Source: Tetrastigma voinierianum (Eukaryota > Streptophyta > Magnoliopsida > Vitales > Vitaceae). From it: 64,000 bases of DNA. The DNA lies in the NCBI GenBank assembly GCA_016808115.1, contig JAEQBH010000657.1, positions 744,001-808,000 on the forward strand. The letters are read 5' to 3'. Of the stretch, positions 1 to 11,199 are shown one piece after another. The position numbers and the translations under genes were made by a program. The stretch's first letter is position 1. Each line of letters starts with the position of its first letter. A model generated the notes under the pieces. That model had not been told where the DNA came from and did no database searches. It saw only the letters and a list, made by a program, of their open reading frames with translations.

Positions 1-850
1 ACAAAGCACATTAGATTTCAAATGATAGGTCAAAAACTGCACCCTCCTTAATTTGCATAACTCCCTAGTTTCATTGACCGCCTTTAATAGGTTAAGGACC
101 CTGTGGAAAAAGAAAAAGAAGAAAAGAAAAGAAATGAAAAGAAAAAGAAAAAGAAAAGAAAAAGAATAAAATTGCAATGTTCGCTCTGAAACCCGAGCAC
201 AACCGAGGGGGTATATGGCGAAAGTTTTAAAGCCCGTGTCTCTTAAACTCATCATTGGAGTCGTTCTAATTTAGTGTTCGCTATAATGGGTGGATGGGTG
301 GAGCTTAGTGTTGTAGGTGCCGGAGTCTCGAAATCATTCAAGTCCGGTGGTGAAACCCGGCTGAGTTTGTGGTCGAAAGATCCTTATGACTTGGTGCCTG
401 CTTCACTATTTGAGCTCATCAGAGATCCCCTTGGCATGGACTTTGGTGAGGTCGATTCCTCAAAGATTGCAACTTTCTACAACACAAAAAGATCAGGAAT
501 AAGAGGCTGGTCCTGAACGGCTTAGGTTGGTTAGCTTATAGGTCGGGTAGTATTTAGGCTTGGGGAGATGCAATGAAGTAAATTTATTGTCGTATTAATC
601 AAACAAACACTTAGATTTCGTGGAAGTTTCGCTGATTCACCGAGATGGAGACTCTCTTTGATACTCAATTTTGTATGGTATTCATTCTCTCATGATAGTT
701 AGCTGGGACAATTCGCTTTGATGATTCTTACTTAGGTTAGGCATTACTTCTTCACAACCTTGAACTACAACCTTTTTTGTGCATAATTTTGTTATCTTTG
801 TATGCTCTTCTTTCTTTCTTCATTGCTATGACCAGCAATGTAGGTTGGGG
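1..850 (+). mobile_element. 3' internal noncoding region of a gypsy LTR element
   Basis: This is the stretch between the last coding region and the 3' LTR of an Athila/Tat-like element whose body lies left of the window. It is homologous to 58750-59623 of element A. Both have an AAAAG-rich purine tract (about 111-168 here), then a block with 'gaggggtatatggcgaaag', 'gtgttcgct' and 'gggtggatgggt'. An open frame at 274-516 (80 codons) lies in the conserved block, but the copy at 59040-59230 does not keep that frame, so I read it as noncoding. The sequence just before the LTR ends in 'aggttgggg', a plausible polypurine primer. Identity as a retroelement 3' region is well supported by the second copy; function is inferred. 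Confidence 0.75.
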
Positions 851-1159
851 TGGATTAGTGCCCAAAGTGCTATATTTTCAACCCTATTTTTAGGTTTCGA
901 GCGCTTTTGTGTACTAATTATCAGAATTAACCCAATTCTACATATTAAGGTCCCTATTATTCCACCGACGTATTTTATGGCAATTCTTGCGCTAGAGATA
1001 ATCATGCCAAAAGTGTTGGAGTCATCCAAGCACGAAGAAATCAAGTCAAACTCAATATCATAGATCGAGACTAAGAGGAAAGAAGCAGAAGTTAAAAGTG
1101 AAGAAAATGTTATGTAAGAAATTCAAGCAGGCGCCAGGAACAAAGTACAATGGAACAAG

Positions 1160-1432
1160 AGTCGCTAGGAGAAATCGGACTTTTCGCCGCAAAGTAAAAA
1201 TTCACTGTTCCTAGCGAAATTTTGCATTTTCGCTACTCACACAAATTTCGCTAGCTTAGCGAAATGCACCCTGTTCTTAGCGAAATTTCATGTTTTGGTT
1301 AATAATAAATTCTCGCTGTTAGCGAAATTTAGCTAGCGAAATCACCATTGCCTAGCGAAATTTTTGCATTTTCGCTATCTCTTGGTGATTTCGCTAACTA
1401 GCGAAATTTTTGAGCATTAGCGAAATCCACTG
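1160..1432 (+). repeat. Array of TTTCGCTA/TAGCGAAA palindromic words in LTR
   Basis: About a dozen copies of TTTCGCTA or its complement TAGCGAAA occur in 270 bp, often paired head to head with AATT or CTAG between them. The same array occurs in the LTRs at 48148-48342, 51830-52103 and 59937-60246. It lies in U3, upstream of the TATA-like box. Seen directly; role unknown. Confidence 0.9.
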
Positions 1433-1685
1433 CCTTGTCATGCTTTTGTAATTAATGCCAACCGACTTCATTTTTTGGTGTATTACTCCCTTGTCCTTGA
1501 ATTTAGCCAAAATGTTAGGCTTTCTTGTATTTTCACACATTTGGGTTGGCTATGTTTCACCTTATAAGTTTGTAAATCTCTAACTTTAATCTTTTCAAGA
1601 AATATCTTGCGCAGATTTTCATTTTCTTTTCGCTTCTCTTCTCTCTCCTCTTTCTCTCCCTTTCTTGGTTGCCAACACCTCCAGG

Positions 1686-1751
1686 ATGACAACTGATGAT
1701 GAGCTGCCAAAACCACTTCCTTCAAGTAAGGCCATCAGTGAGGATCTTTAG
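1686..1751 (+). other. Leader micro-ORF (22 codons) in LTR
   Basis: The leader downstream of the TATA-like box contains ATGACAACT followed by an open frame to TAG. The same ATG-ACA-ACT start occurs at 34420, 48629, 52363 and 60508 with different lengths. In the other copies the ATG sits in the loop of a CTTGAG...CTCAAG hairpin; here the stem is degraded. It may be a small upstream ORF or only the loop of a structured RNA element. Confidence 0.45.
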
Positions 1752-2920
1752 GTTACCGGTGGCTCCTGTTTCATGCAATGTGGTTTTGTCATTTTGGTTC
1801 CCAAATCTTCAACTCTAGGTTTTGCTTTTACTCTATTTCTAGCCAATACTTGGCAAGCTTTAGGGTTTAGTGTGTATTCTTAGCTTTAGATACACTAATA
1901 TCCATTAGTTGCCCTTACGGTTACCGAGGTAGGTTAAGGGGTTAGGTTTCAAACCGATAGTCGTATAACATTGAATGTCATTAATTTGGCCAATACTTCC
2001 ATGCTTTAGGATCCAAAGGCATATTGAGGAGAGATGTAATCATGGTTCTTAGGATGGTCTTTACGAGCCTCTAAAATGATATTTATATTAGGGTTTCAAA
2101 TTGTGGTCAGACAGCATTTAATGTTATGATCTGCCAATACTCTCCATACGCCAAAGATACAGCGCATAATTAGCGATATGTACTGTTGTTCTTAGATGGT
2201 CTTACGAGCCTCCGAGATGATATTGAATGTTAGGTTTCAAACTGCAGCGGCCATAGATGCATGCTACTCCGTATTGACTAAATAGGAGTTGTTTGCTAGT
2301 GAGGTTTGCTAGTTAAATATAGGATCCTAAGTATGCTAATGACTATAGGTCGTATTGTCATAACGCGAGGAAATTAACCTGGGACCTCTCGGGCCAGCCT
2401 AGGACCTTAAACCTAGTGGCCCAATGCTTCAAGGAGTTCTTTTCTTATTTTTCTTCATTTTATTTTCAGTTGCAAACTAACTAATTTCCCCTCGTTTTAA
2501 CCAAACCTCAAAATCCAAATTTAATTCACCAGCTTTGGATTTCATTCAATCACTAGATTAAGAAACCCATCCCTTGTTCGAACCCTAGATCCCGCTATAC
2601 TGCAAAGAGTTTCGACTAATGCAGTAGAGGGAGGAACTACTTGATGCAAATTTTGTTGATTCCGCTCACCCTACCGTGGCACGAATCAGTGGTCAAGGCA
2701 TGATATTCCTATTAAACCCAAATTGTACAAACTTGAGCTTTTAGGAGAGTTGCTCATTCAATACATCCCAACTAAACTTATAAGCTGAGGGAGAGCCAAC
2801 TTCTATTATTTAGAAAAACTAGATAACATGCATGAAATATAAAATTCAAAAGCTATTTATTTTCCCTCAATTTCAACCAATGTGTCAAACACATATATAA
2901 GTTAAATCTCATGTTTTTAC

Positions 2921-3335
2921 ATATTCAATCAAGGTAGAGCCAAAAAGAGGATTATTAGCTTTAATCGAGTAACTGCACCAAGAAATAAAAGAATAAGCAA
3001 CAAACTTTCATAACAAGCTATATAAGATCAAAAGCAGAATACAAAATCTCACCATAACATGCAATGGACCATCAAGTGTTTCAAAGACAGGGACTTGAAT
3101 AACCATGGGCTTTTTTCACACCTCCAAGACATTCCCCACTTCATTACTTTCAAGGGAAAAAAATACAAGTTTTGGCATATGATACCTTTTTAATATGGTT
3201 CATCTTGAGAAATTCAGGAGTTTTATTTGATATACCCATCTCAAAATTCTTGATCAACTCAACTTTGACATTGTTGTACTCTGCAGCAATGAGTGCCTTG
3301 AAAGCTTTTTTATTATTGTTCCCAGCATGGAAAAC
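2921..3335 (-). pseudogene. eEF1B-gamma (elongation factor 1-gamma) pseudogene, GST-like domain exons
   Basis: Three exon remnants with introns retained encode the N-terminal glutathione-transferase-like domain of plant translation elongation factor 1B gamma. Exon at 3186-3335: 50 codons after a CAG acceptor, reading HAG, AFKALIAAEY, VKVEL, NFEMG and SNKTPEFLKMN. Exon at 3053-3094: reads PVFETLDGP and ends at a good ATG|GTGAG donor. Exon at 2921-2972: follows a GGTGCAG acceptor and reads TRLKANNPLFGSTLIEY. The family is normally about 410-420 residues; only about 80 are represented here. The second exon has lost roughly 20 bases in the VFESNAIAR region, the join between the first two exons is out of frame, and no later exon is visible before the LTR at 2688. 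The family match is very sure; non-functionality is likely. Retained introns show it is a gene-derived fragment, not a retrocopy. Confidence 0.85.
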
Positions 3336-4680
3336 CTGCAAACAGGTCAAATAGTTAAGTTATTAAAGGAAAATTACCTCAATCACCACCTGAATTTCAT
3401 GATTAATATGGACAATAGCAATAATAAAAATAAATAAAATCAGTGAATATATCAATAATAAACATTTTTCCTAGACATTGAATCCTTTAGGGAAAACATC
3501 TATATAAATTGTATGTATATAAGAACAAAACGAAGGATATGACTTAATTATTGCCCTATTCATTAGATAAACTACACAAACAATTAGCCTATTCATATAG
3601 CTCTTGAATCCTTTGATTGGCATACTGCATATCAAGTTTATTAAAAAATAATTCTAGCTATCACTGGCAACATAGGTCGAAAATAAAATCCTGAAATTCC
3701 AAGACCCATGTTTGTGGTAAATGCCAATGAACATAAAAACACAATCTTGTGGTAGAAAGAAAAAGGTTGAGCACCAAGAGTCTTGATGCCTTCCTATAAT
3801 GGAATCCCGTTCCACACTTGATGAATTATAATGACACATATTCAAAAGTCAAACAGAAACATCATGGAATAAATTTAGAAAAATAATAATAACGGTGGTC
3901 TATTCACTCCTTCCCCATTTGTATTATTGCATGAACTATCAACACCTACAACCATTAAGCACCACTATCGATATGAAATTGTTACTTAATCTAATTGATA
4001 ATACACTATTCCTTTCCCTTTTGCTTTCTTGTGGAATCATGCGACTCGATTTTGATGACTATGGCGACATCTACATGTCGACTCACCAAATTTATATCAG
4101 GTAAATCGAGCAACACCACCAAATTGAGCCACATTGCTAAAAAAAATTTAAGTTAATGAAATCACAAGTTAAATGAAACCATAGTATAATTCCAATTAAC
4201 TTGAGGAGAACTCAAACCACTAAACCCTTTTCTCAAGAAGCGTGATTATCAAAGAATAACCGAGATAATGCCAACCACCAAGACTGACAACCAATATAGA
4301 AATTTTCTGAAAGCATTAAAATAAATAAGTTATAAATAAGGTGAACTATGAACGATCGTTCTCTTTTACAAGAATAAGAAAATTGTTGCTTCTCTCTGCT
4401 GACTCGATTTGCCATCTTCTTTGGCGGTGTCTGATCCCTCCTACTTACTCTCTCACTATCAAGCTCTTCTACGCTTTTCTCTTCCAGCTCTCTCCTCTGG
4501 TAGCATCTCACGCTTTTCTCACCCTCGAGCCCAAAAATCGGCCTCTAAAAGAAAACCTATATGGATCCTTTTATACTTCTTTGTAAAAAGAGAAAGACCT
4601 TTTGATGGTTGCCACTTGGCAGCCATCTATGGGTCTCCACACATAAAAATAAAAAATGCTATGAATTTATAAATTAAAGT
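3336..4680. other. Host flank, possible first intron and 5' region of the eEF1B-gamma locus
   Basis: No retroelement signature was seen. Read on the minus strand, 4576 to about 4400 looks like a promoter and leader: TATAAAAG at 4568-4575, then a purine-rich leader and an ATG at about 4420 in AAGATGGCA context. That open frame (4233-4511) does not resemble the MAL start expected for eEF1B-gamma. The rest is AT-rich with nothing recognisable. If this is the 5' part of the locus, intron 1 would span about 1.1 kb. Confidence 0.35.
4568..4575 (-). promoter_or_regulatory. Candidate TATA box upstream of the eEF1B-gamma pseudogene
   Basis: TATAAAAG on the minus strand, followed by a leader-like purine-rich stretch and an ATG about 150 bp downstream, in the orientation of the pseudogene exons. 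Support is by position and motif only. Confidence 0.3.
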
Positions 4681-5204
4681 TTCAATTATTTTAATATTTT
4701 CAAATTTACACAAATTAATTAAATATCTTTAAGTAAAAATATATGTGAATTTCTATTTCAACAATATGGAAAATAGTTTATTAAAAAATATTTATTATAT
4801 TAATACAAATAGAAAGAAAAAAATCATTAATATTAATGGATAAAAATGTTTTTGAGGATTTTCTATTTCTTATAACTATTAAAAAACCCTGATTTAAAAA
4901 ATTGTATTTCATTGATATTAGTGAATAAAAAGTTAAATTAGATATGAAAATTAAGTAAATGTTATTATTATTGTTTTTATTTAGGTACTTTGGCATATGA
5001 GCGTATTAAAATAATTAACTTATAAATTATTTGTCAGGTTTTAGATTATATAAGTCATGAAATAGTTCAAAATATTTTATATATGTTATCTTTGGTTTAA
5101 AAAAGTTGTATGTATCATAAATGTTCATTTAAATCGACAACGTTGACATAAATCACCTTTAAGTCAAGATATTATATGTTAAGAATAACCTTTTTTCTTG
5201 TAGT
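4681..5204. other. AT-rich spacer
   Basis: Low-complexity AT-rich DNA with many TTAAT and ATTTA runs and no open frame of note. It ends abruptly where the gag remnant of the chromovirus starts, so this marks the 5' truncation point of that element. Confidence 0.5.
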
Positions 5205-5583
5205 GGGGAGACTCATCTAAGACCAAGCCACAGTTCAAGGGTAGCCATGCCAAGGGTGGGGGAGACAAGGGATACAAGAGCTATAATGCTACTAAGGAAG
5301 GATTAAGTGTTGCCTCTACTAGCAAAGAGGGCAAGGGTCAAGACAAGCACAAGTAGTTCAAGCCAAAGACTAGTTGTTTCTTTTGCAATGGTCCACACTA
5401 GGCACATGAATGTCCTAAGAGGAAGGCTATTGAATGCTATGATCAAGAAGGAGGCCAAACAAGAGGACGATGCTCACATGGGGTCCATGCAGCTATTGAA
5501 TGCCCTCAAAGCCAAGCAAGCTAAGGAGATACCTTAAAGGAAGGACTCACATACGTGGAAGCCAAGGTGAATGGGATGACCAC
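5205..5583 (+). pseudogene. Chromovirus gag C-terminus with zinc knuckle (5' truncated)
   Basis: Gag of a chromodomain-bearing Ty3/gypsy element. A lysine/glycine-rich tail is followed by a CCHC knuckle, C-F-F-C-N-G-P-H-x-A-H-E-C-P-K-R (about 5368-5420), then HMGSMQLLNALKAKQ and the lead-in to protease, VEAKVNGMTT. Stops interrupt it at about 5355 and 5398. The frame continues at 19623 with KAMVDTGATHNFVS, proving that 5584-19617 is an insertion. No LTR or gag N-terminus is present upstream. Confidence 0.85.
5579..5583. repeat. Target-site duplication (left) ACCAC
   Basis: ACCAC lies immediately before the TG of the inserted element and again at 19618-19622 immediately after its terminal CA. 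Removing one copy restores the chromovirus protease reading across ATGACCACCAAGGCC. Confidence 0.95.
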
Positions 5584-8468
5584 TGTTAACCGGACCAAAA
5601 CACATATACAAATTTACGACGTTATTACCAAGGACTATTGTAGTCCGACATGACGCCATAAAACGTTAACGGCAAAGAATCTCTAGATTAAATCATTTTC
5701 AATATTGGTTTTGGCGCAATATCTTGCAAGTGCAATTGATAGTAATAATTGGATTTAAGTCCGAGATATCGATCCCCACAGGAGATCTAAGGAATTCTAG
5801 ATGTATTACTACACGACTACTCGAGCTCCGTACTATTTGGACTATAAAGTGACATTGTGTTCGGCAGAAGGTACATCAAATTACTCTACGTATATAATAA
5901 AGAATGAGTATTGAGCAAGCGAGTCTAAAGATAATGAATAACGAATAGTTAAGAAAATAAATGGACGAATAATTATCGTTTAGAGTACACATTAAGATCA
6001 ATCTTGCTGTGATATCGATTCACATTTGTCAATCTTTGTTAATTTTGTTTGTGTATTTCGGGTTTTAAAATATGTCGAAGTTTAGTAGTGCAATTTTGGA
6101 TCTCTCATACTTCATTCATTATCTAATCTTACTTGATCCTCTCGAATACGGGAGTGAATAACTTCTTTTAACAGGGACTACAATTACGGGTATTTTTCTT
6201 TTGCAATACTTAGTACATTTTGTAGATTGTAAACCTTAACTCCCGAGTTATCGGTCAGCGGATATACAAATTCGGGTTGCTCTTCCTCAAAATTAGAATA
6301 GATCACCCTCTCCTTGATTAGATCTCGGCTAACACGGGATTGACTCACTATTAGTCAGAGTTGAGCTCTAACTGTTTAAAGTGATAACTCATTGACTCAT
6401 TCTTGATTTCCAAGTGAGAAAGAGGATTTATCAAATGAAGCTCACAAAGCTCATTAGATCTCTAATAGCAGTTAATATACCTTCAAAGAAATGTTCTTTA
6501 ACTCCGAGTTATGTCTCTGTGTCACTCGAGGACCTCCTTGAAATCGAGCAATGATACCCAGTTGTATGCGGGTATAAGAGCGATATTCGGTCGAAACATT
6601 AAGCTCCATGTAGAAAGTAAATTCTGGCGGGAGTCGCGATTTAACTTTGGAAAGAACTACGGGAAAGAGTGTTCGGCCATTAGCATTCCTTAATGGCATT
6701 TGGGTTCCTCGGTCACAGTTACACACTACGTTATTCCTCGATCATAAGAATAAGCGCATTATAGGCTTGGGGCCAAATTCAATTTAACCACAGAACCGAA
6801 CATTCAATTAGTAATTTGAAAAGAAGGTGGATTATGCATTCGAGCACATAACTTGATAACATCGATTCGAGGAAAGATGACAGCTAAAACTGATAAATCT
6901 AATCTAATCTCTAACTATCAACATTGAAGAAAAGAAAAAGAAAATTAAAGAAAATAAAGAAAATGAGCGTGACTCTTACGATTACTCTCATGCGTGTGTG
7001 TAAAGCTACTTTATGTTTGGGTAGCGTATTTATAAGTTTCTCGATTTAGACCTAATCCCATCTGCGGAGTTTGTGGATTTCCAAGTGGGTTGGCCCATCA
7101 TTAATGTTCGGTACAGACTTCAATTCCTTATCATGACATCATCTATGTAGCGACATCGATCTCACGTCGCGACATCGGCAATCTTCTTTTGACCTTCTTG
7201 TTTTCTTGATGTGACATGATCTCTGACGTCAGCCTCGGCTTTCGAGTCTTACGTAGCATTCAACTGTCGCGGATGTCGTGACATCAATCTCTTGTCGCGA
7301 CATCACTTCATGCCTTTGCGGAACACAAGCGATGATTCGATGTGACCTTGATCTCCACGTCGCGACCTTAGTTGATATTCCTCGACCTTCGGCGGTATTC
7401 ACGATGTAGCGAAGTAATCTTACGTCGCGACCTCGGCTGAAGTCTTCTGCGATTATTCAACTTGTCTTGAATTGTCGTGACGTAAATCTCTTGTCGCGAC
7501 ATCGGCAGGATCTGCGAGGTTTAGCGGTTTCTCATGATGTAGCGACATCAAATCAATAGTCAGCGGCGGCGGCTCCCTATTCTTGTAAATTTCAAACGAG
7601 TTTTCTTATGTGCGACAACTTCTTATGCGTGACATCAAATCCTTTGCATACTTCAATCTTGTCGCCACTTGTATCTTTCAGCGGTTTACTCTTGTTGTCG
7701 CGACATCGGTCTCTGAACACAAGCTTCGTGATTGCTCTTGATGTCGACGCGATCCGCTTATCGCGACAGCCATTTCATGTCGGGTCTCAATGATTCGTTC
7801 ACGATGTCGACATCAATATGTAATAGCGACATCACTTCATAGCTCTGCGGCTTTGATTGGTCATACGTGGTGTCGCGACCTTCGATCTCTTAGCGGGACA
7901 TCGGCTTTCGATCATCACAGGAGGCTTTGGCCCGGGGTTCCCGATGTCGAACATAATCTCGCGTCGACCAGCGGTTAATCTTATAGCTTTTCATTGATCA
8001 AGTCTCATGTTCGATCTCGATCTTGTCGCGACACTCGAAGCGGTCTTTCGACTCATCCTTCCAAACATGTCATAGCTTCAAGTCGATTCCTCTTTATCCA
8101 CGACTTCCACCTTTGTCGTGACGTTAAATTTAATGTGACATCGCCTGTAAGTTACGCTCGATCTCAATTTGCTATCTTGTGATCCTGTCGCGACTGCATC
8201 AAATTTCCTTGATTTTCACGATGTCATGATACCGTGGCGGGTGTGTAAACCATGCAACATTAGTTGGCAGTTGCTTTCATACCTTACGCTGTTTTACGCA
8301 TTTTACTCATGATTCTGCGTTTTTCCTTTGCATTTTTTCTTCTTTCTTTATACTTCTGCAAAATAACAAATTTGGTGAGTTTCTTCATATTCTAAATCTT
8401 AATTATTCCTTTTTACATTAAAATCAACAAAAATGGACTAAAAATAGATGACTTTTAAACTCTCATCA
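5584..8468 (-). mobile_element. 3' LTR of element E
   Basis: On the minus strand it runs from TGATGAGAGTTTAAAAG at 8468 to GGTTAACA at 5584. It is homologous along its length to 16655-19617, including the 'gaatctctagattaaatca' block near its 3' end. U3 carries the TGTCGCGACA array; a TATA-like CTTATAAATAC lies at about 7026-7036. Confidence 0.9.
7137..8245 (-). repeat. TGTCGCGACA phrase array in E 3' LTR
   Basis: Degenerate tandem units of roughly 70 bp built on the perfect palindrome TGTCGCGACA, followed by phrases such as 'atcaatctc', 'cttctgcag' and 'ttcaact'. The array is more decayed here than in the right LTR (18250-19375), with many core sites lost. It lies upstream of the TATA box in U3. 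Confidence 0.88.
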
Positions 8469-8484
8469 AACTCCCCCGAACTTA
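8469..8484 (-). promoter_or_regulatory. Polypurine tract of element E
   Basis: On the minus strand, TTCGGGGGAGTTT abuts the TGATGAG start of the 3' LTR. This is the expected position and composition for the plus-strand primer, and it fixes element orientation. Confidence 0.8.
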
Positions 8485-11190
8485 AGAAGTTTTAGCGTCT
8501 CAGTAAAGAAAAGAAAGATTTGTTTATTCACTCCGAGCAAAATAAAAAGAAAATTTTTAAGGGACATTTTCTGGTTTGTTCTATGATGGCATTGATTTAA
8601 TTGAAATACAATGTATGCATTATTTTACATGCAATCTGCTTTAAGTCCGGTTCAAAAGAAAGTTAGTTTATTTTTCATGGTATACAAAACTAAGCTATTG
8701 AAATTGTTTTGACAAACAACATAATCATTAGATCTGTTGAATAATAGATTATTTCATTTCTCATTTTCATATTGAGTCAATTTAACTCTAAAGTCCTTTG
8801 ATTTGATTGTTTTTATATTTCAAATTCCCATAGGTTTGTTTTTCATATTGATCTCAAATAATGTAAGTGATTTCGGCCTTGAGATCAATCAAGGGTCTTT
8901 GGGCTTATATTGGTAGGCACAGGTAATGATTGGGGATGGAGGAATTTTTAGGTTAAGATTACCACTGAACCTTTTCTCCTCTTACGCCTTTCAACTGTGT
9001 AGTTTCTCTAATAAGCCTGAACTTCATGTTTGGGACATCTCTTTGATTTCTTCAATTCATAATTGACATGCACTTATTTATCTTGTGAAATTCCAGGGTA
9101 AATTCCTTTGTTTATCTCGATGAGGATAGTGCAATGTTTAACTTTTTAGGCTTTCTGCCTCTTAGCGAGCTTTGGGTTAGTGGCTCCCATGCAGATGGCA
9201 TTAGGGTACTAGGTGTTGAAGCACCCCAAGACAATTGTTCAAGAGAGTTGAGCTGAATAAAACTTATCCTATAAGCCTTCTTTTCTATTGCATTTCACGC
9301 TCTTTGCCTTTCATTTCATTTCCCTTTGGGTTCCTCAAAAATATATATCCCAAAACTTCATTTCTTTCTTATCATCATAGATTCTGGTAATCTTTAGGTT
9401 CTTTACTGAAGGATTGATTTCTTAGAATGGGTTGGGGTTTTCCATTGGTTATTTTTTGAAAAATAAGTTTGTTGGCTGATTTAGGAACTAAAAGTGTGCA
9501 TCGACATGAGTAGGGATGGTTAAAATGAACGAACTATCACGAAGATAACACATCATCTCTTGTCAGCTGCATCACCTAAGTTTCACCTCGACGATAATCT
9601 AACAAATTCTGGAATTTGGTTTGAGCAGTGTTATTAACCATAAGGAGTACTGACTCATTTTTGTTGGTGGTATCTAGAATTAATTGATATTCAACAGGTT
9701 CCTTGACTTATTGTTCATACCCTGAGCTTCGAAAATATGTTTTGTTCCTTCTATTGTACTTTCCTCAATTACGGACTTATCAGTTAGACTTAAGTAACTT
9801 TTACTCTTTTCTTTTGGAATCAAAGCTTGTATTCATTTGGCCACTTATTCTACATTTCGACTCATTCTAATCTACTTTAGCCATTCAATTTAGCTCATTG
9901 CATCTAAGCAGTTTTTATTCTGGTACTAATTCCTACTTTAATTTCCTAATCATGCGACCCCTGGCAATACAATATTGAATCAGCAATAATTCAAATAACT
10001 GCAGCAATTCAATTTAAATTTCTCATTTTTTTATTCATTTACAGTTGGATACTCGGTATGGGATAGGATGTAATGAAAGTTAGGCGGGAGAAAGATCACA
10101 TTTTTTTCTTTTGAAATAGCCGGGAGTAAAGATGTTAGGGGGATCTGGTCAGTGTACTAAATGATTTAGAATTCGGGAATTTTCATTTCTCTTCTTTCCT
10201 TCTGTTGCGGTTTTCTTGAGAAAGTTGCAGGAGCTTAGTTGTTTTGATGGCACCTCACCTTGTTCTTCTGACGAATCTCATCTAGATTCTTCTTAGCGAG
10301 GTTTCTTCTTAGGTTGTTCTGTTCCTCATAATCTAAATCACAGGTTGGGGCCAGGTGTTCAGCCATTAGACGGAAGACAAACTTTTCGAGGTTTGGAAAG
10401 CTAGGGTTTTCAGGGTTGAGATTCGAGGGAAAGGAGGAAGAAGGTGAAAAGCGCCATGGTTTGGGTGAATAGAAAGCTGCAGGTGCAATTCAATCAATGT
10501 TTGTGGGCTAATTATTGCTTCATTAAAAACACGTGCGACTTGATTCTCGCGTCTTTTATTTTAGGTCATTGAATTTAGGGCTTTTAAGTAGTAGTTGGCA
10601 CACATCGCTTTATGTCATGACTGTAGGATAATAGCGACAATAAATTCTAAGGAAATTGTTTGATGTTTGTGACAACCCTTTTCCATTTGAAACTTAATTC
10701 TGTCGCGACTTCACGGTGGTGTCGACATATACCTTCTTCATGATACTCACAGATGCCCTTTGAGGCAGTCCACGACATCAATGTTTTGTCAGCGACATCA
10801 CTTATGTCGCGACATAACCTTTGTCGTGCCTTAAATCTATAACTCAGATCTCAAAAACTTTTCTCTTATTGTTCCTAACCCTTTTAGACATTTCTTTAAG
10901 CATCTCAGCGAATTTAACAAACGATTAAAGTATATCTGAGAATTGGGTTAGGATTAAGTACTCCACTTTTCTCATGTAATTTGACTTTTACGCAAGGCTC
11001 TTTGGAATTGTTCATGGTTGCCTTGCATTCATGTCTTCAAACCTTTCAGAGATTACTGATATTGAAAAATCTAGTGCTTCACAATTGATTTATAAAATTA
11101 AATCTATCATGCTCGACAATTCGACTACAATTAGCAACTAAAGAAAAATATTCCAAACTTAAAACCAGAAATTAAATCATATGGGTTGCC
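8485..11190 (-). mobile_element. 3' noncoding region of element E
   Basis: About 2.7 kb between the integrase end and the polypurine tract. No convincing protein was found. At its upstream end, just after the integrase stop, stands GGGAGGCAACCCATATG (minus strand, about 11176-11192), a phrase typical of the post-integrase junction in this retroelement group. A short island of TGTCGCGACA-type words lies at 10690-10835. The rest is AT-rich. Confidence 0.65.
10690..10835 (-). repeat. Small TGTCGCGACA island outside the LTR
   Basis: Contains TGTCGCGAC, TGTCGACAT, CAGCGACATCA and TGTCGCGACAT within 150 bp, the same vocabulary as the E LTR arrays but in the internal 3' region. It may come from a past duplication of LTR sequence. 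Confidence 0.7.
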
Positions 11191-11199
11191 TCCCATTAG

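Larger units (their letters stand above)
851..2688 (+). mobile_element. 3' LTR of the left-edge gypsy element
   Basis: The LTR begins TGgATTAGTGCCCAAA and ends in CACGAATCA, matching the LTR starts at 47806, 51509 and 59624 and their ends at 49347, 53091 and 61230. It contains the TCGC-core repeat block, a weak TATA-like CTTATAAG at about 1561, the pyrimidine-rich leader, the ATGACAACT leader box (1686) and a U5 with the same 'taggtttcaaact' phrases as its relatives. No primer-binding site follows the terminal CA; host sequence starts at once with GTGGT (2689-2693). It is therefore the 3' LTR of an element inserted next to the eEF1B-gamma pseudogene. At about 1.84 kb it is longer than the 1.54-1.61 kb relatives. 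Confidence 0.85.

Noticed and set aside
274..516. 80-codon open frame near the left edge
   Set aside because: It lies in the conserved 3' noncoding block; the homologous copy at 59040-59230 does not keep the frame and no protein family fits.
4233..4511. 92-codon minus-strand ORF as first exon of eEF1B-gamma
   Set aside because: Position fits a leader, but the peptide does not resemble the expected start; kept only as a weak promoter/leader note.
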